Assembly (NCBI RefSeq): GCF_001431725.1
Contig: NZ_CP013106.1
Coordinates: 4,154,001-4,218,000 of the forward strand
DNA: 64,000 nucleotides
Direction: 5' to 3'
DNA from: Halomonas huangheensis
GTDB lineage: Bacteria > Pseudomonadota > Gammaproteobacteria > Pseudomonadales > Halomonadaceae
Made by a program: the position numbers and the translations under genes. The notes under the pieces are model-generated. The model saw nothing but the letters and a program-made list of their open reading frames with translations. It did no database searches and was not told the DNA's origin. Numbering within the stretch: position 1 is the first letter of the stretch; the number at the start of each line of letters is the position of its first letter. Of this stretch, positions 62,048 to 64,000 are shown in pieces.

Positions 62048-62238
62048 CGCTGACTTCATGACAACAGAAATTCTCGGAGCATTACCGGTTTCGCCTGGCT
62101 CCCTGCATATCCCTATGGGTGGGGCTCCAGAGTACAAATGCATATTCCTGCAAAACCCCTGAACTGCGTCTACGCTACTCCAGGCTAGAATGACATAACT
62201 ATGCCAGAACGCTTATCGCCGCTGTGCGAGGGACTCTG

Positions 62239-64000
62239 ATGGCTTCTTCAAGTGGTGTTTCTCAGCCACGGCAAAGAAGGGCCCTGGGCATCTCTACATT
62301 CGCCTTCACGCTCTGCTTTGCTGTGTGGACGCTGTTTTCGATACTCGGCATACAGATCAAGGACGAGTTCGGTCTGTCGGACACCCAACTTGGCCTACTG
62401 ATGGCGACCCCGGTACTGACAGGGTCGATAAGCCGCCTGTTTCTTGGCGTTCTCACTGACAGATATGGCGGGCGCTGGGTATTCAGCCTATTGATGCTAT
62501 GTAGTGCCGCCTGCGTATATCTTCTGACATTCGCCAACAGCTATCTCATGCTGCTCGCCGGCGCACTCGGGGTCGGCCTGGCCGGCGGCTCATTCATTGT
62601 CGGGGTGGCCTACACCTCAGCCTGGTATGACAAGCAGCACCAGGGGACTGCGTTGGGAATCTTCGGCGCCGGTAACGTCGGTGCTGCGGTGACCAACTTC
62701 GGCGCTCCGTTGCTGTTGCTGGCCCTCGGTTGGCAAGGTACCGCGATGGTCTACGCCAGTGTACTGGCCATCATGGGCATCACCTTCCTGCTGGTCGCGG
62801 AGACCGACCCTCAGGCGGCTCAACGCAAGGCCGCGGCAATACCGCTCACCCAACAATTGGCCCCCTTGTCGGACCTCCGGGTGTGGCGCTTCTCGCTCTA
62901 CTACTTCTTCGTCTTCGGCGGTTTCGTCGCTCTGGCGTTATGGCTGCCTCACTATCTGATCGAGGTCTACGGTCTGGGACTGGCGGCGGCTGGCTTCGTT
63001 GCCGCGCTGTACACCATTCCGGCATCACTGTTCCGTATTCTCGGTGGCTGGCTATCCGACCGCTATGGTGCACGCAAGGTGATGTACTGGACCTTCATTG
63101 CCTCGACCCTGTGCTGTTTCCTGCTCAGCTATCCACCTACGCAATATGTGGTGAACGGCGTCAAGGGCCCACTCTCGTTTTCGTTGAGTATGCCGTTGGC
63201 AGGCTTTGTCCTGCTGACCATGGTATTGGGCTTCTTCATGTCACTGGGCAAGGCTGCAGTGTTCAAGCACATTCCGGTCTACTACCCCAGCAACGTGGGT
63301 CTGGTAGGTGGCGTTGTCGGAATGGTGGGTGGCCTGGGTGGCTTTTTCCTGCCCCTGACCTTCGGCATGCTCAATGACGTAATTGGCATCTGGCAAAGCA
63401 GCTTCATGCTGCTGTTTGTGGTCGTTGCCGCCGCGTTGGGATGGATGCACTACGCCATTCGTCGCGCTGAACATATCGAGATCCGCGAGAACCGCACCAC
63501 TACCGATCTCCCGGAGCTCACCACACCATCGCGCTTCGTACTCAAGGACTGGCGCCCGGAAGATCCTGCCTTCTGGGAACAGAGTGGCCAGCGCATCGCC
63601 AGGCGTAACCTGTGGATTTCCATCCCCTGCCTGCTGCTGGCCTTCAGCGTATGGATGGTATGGTCCGTCGTCGTCGCCAAACTACCGGCGACGGGCTTCA
63701 CTTACACCTCCAATCAACTGTTCTGGCTGGCCGCCCTGCCAGGCCTGTCCGGGGCTACCCTGCGTGCGTTCTACAGCTTCATGGTGCCGATCTTCGGTGG
63801 CCGTCGCTTCACGGCCATCTCCACAGCCTCTCTGTTACTCCCTGCCGTGTGGATTGGTTTCGCCGTGCAGAATCCTGAAACGCCTTATCTGGTCATGGTC
63901 ATCCTGGCCCTGCTGTGCGGCTTCGGCGGTGGCAACTTTGCCTCGAGCATGGCCAACATATCGTTCTTCTTCCCGGCTCGGGAGAAAGGCAAGGCGCTGG
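62239..64000 (+). CDS. narK: NarK1-NarK2 fusion nitrate/nitrite transporter, 3'-truncated by window edge
   Basis: Major-facilitator nitrate/nitrite transporter. The frame is open to the end of the window (587 codons), so the 3' end is missing. The first MFS domain (about residues 1-430) begins ALGISTFAFTLCFAVWTLFS and has GVAYTSAWYDKQHQGTALGI, with the nitrate-signature-like glycine stretch GLVGGVVGMVGGLGG. After a linker (about 430-470) a second MFS domain starts (RRNLWISIPCLLLAFSVWMV) and continues to the edge with LLCGFGGGNFASSMANISFFF. A NarK1-NarK2 fusion is known from denitrifiers such as Paracoccus. Start ATG 62239 follows GAGG. Confidence 0.93.
   Translation, partial: MASSSGVSQPRQRRALGISTFAFTLCFAVWTLFSILGIQIKDEFGLSDTQLGLLMATPVLTGSISRLFLGVLTDRYGGRWVFSLLMLCSAACVYLLTFANSYLMLLAGALGVGLAGGSFIVGVAYTSAWYDKQHQGTALGIFGAGNVGAAVTNFGAPLLLLALGWQGTAMVYASVLAIMGITFLLVAETDPQAAQRKAAAIPLTQQLAPLSDLRVWRFSLYYFFVFGGFVALALWLPHYLIEVYGLGLAAAGFVAALYTIPASLFRILGGWLSDRYGARKVMYWTFIASTLCCFLLSYPPTQYVVNGVKGPLSFSLSMPLAGFVLLTMVLGFFMSLGKAAVFKHIPVYYPSNVGLVGGVVGMVGGLGGFFLPLTFGMLNDVIGIWQSSFMLLFVVVAAALGWMHYAIRRAEHIEIRENRTTTDLPELTTPSRFVLKDWRPEDPAFWEQSGQRIARRNLWISIPCLLLAFSVWMVWSVVVAKLPATGFTYTSNQLFWLAALPGLSGATLRAFYSFMVPIFGGRRFTAISTASLLLPAVWIGFAVQNPETPYLVMVILALLCGFGGGNFASSMANISFFFPAREKGKAL

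Larger units (their letters stand above)
61161..62238. other. Gene-free spacer between the NlpE-like gene and narK
   Basis: About 1,080 bases without a convincing gene; short frames here lack good ribosome sites and family-like sequence. It holds a 7-bp hairpin at 61412-61432 (AGCGCCC/GGGCGCT), an AT-rich stretch at about 61680-61750 with a 16-bp perfect palindrome, and an inverted repeat at 62033-62047. TAGAAT at 62186-62191 may be the -10 of the narK promoter. I did not find a clear FNR or NarL site. Confidence 0.6.

Noticed and set aside
61838-62053. 71-residue frame in the spacer before narK
   Set aside because: No good ribosome site, odd composition and no recognisable pattern; treated as chance.

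Overview
The window reads as chromosomal DNA of a halophilic gammaproteobacterium, most likely Halomonas or a close relative in the Halomonadaceae. This is an inference from gene content and order (polA, a DUF2782 gene, an APH-type thrB and speA in a row; a Fbp-type iron importer; a narK fusion at the right edge), from the moderately high G+C, and from protein style. No rRNA, tRNA, CRISPR array, insertion sequence or prophage was seen.

Left part (1-27.4 kb), mostly housekeeping and transport. A ferric-iron ABC importer is split into three units (permease cut by the left edge, convergent ATPase, divergent binding protein) with a Fur-like box in the divergent spacer. Next is a LysR regulator divergent from a tightly overlapping operon of a nucleobase permease, an amidohydrolase (deaminase type) and a TauE/SafE carrier. 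Then come a lipoprotein, a Na+/Ca2+ antiporter, polA, the DUF2782-thrB-speA group, an FAH-family hydrolase, a QseBC/PmrAB-like two-component system with a PmrA-like box in front of it, an acetyltransferase, an alpha/beta hydrolase, pgpA, two tiny zinc-ribbon proteins, a YdcF-like protein, and a TetR regulator divergent from a DevBCA/MacAB-type ABC exporter.

Middle to right (27.4-60.6 kb) is one complete type VI secretion system (T6SS), all on the minus strand. Read in its own direction: an uncharacterised leading gene, tssB, tssC, tssE, tssF, tssG, tssH(clpV), tssJ, tssK, tssL, tssM, tagF, a second TssM-like protein carrying a C-terminal OmpA domain, hcp, tssA, a thiolase-like protein, vgrG, a DUF4123 adaptor, a VasX/MIX-type effector with C-terminal membrane helices, three tandem DUF6708-like membrane proteins (probable immunity array), another membrane protein and a PAAR tip protein. 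The last part (about 27.8-32 kb) is visibly AT-richer and looks like an exchangeable effector/immunity cassette. hcp is bounded on both sides by spacers packed with perfect hairpins, which could set Hcp output apart from the rest of the operon.

Right end (60.7-64 kb): an NlpE-like lipoprotein, a gene-free stretch of about 1.1 kb with two palindromes, and a NarK1-NarK2 type nitrate/nitrite transporter cut by the window edge.

A recurring oddity is short, imperfect tandem repeats (units of 7 to 18 bp) in at least seven intergenic spacers, including repeats sharing the core GACTCTTT on both sides of polA. The most notable protein-level observations are the TssM-OmpA hybrid next to an OmpA-less TssL, and the three immunity paralogues that differ most in their membrane segments.
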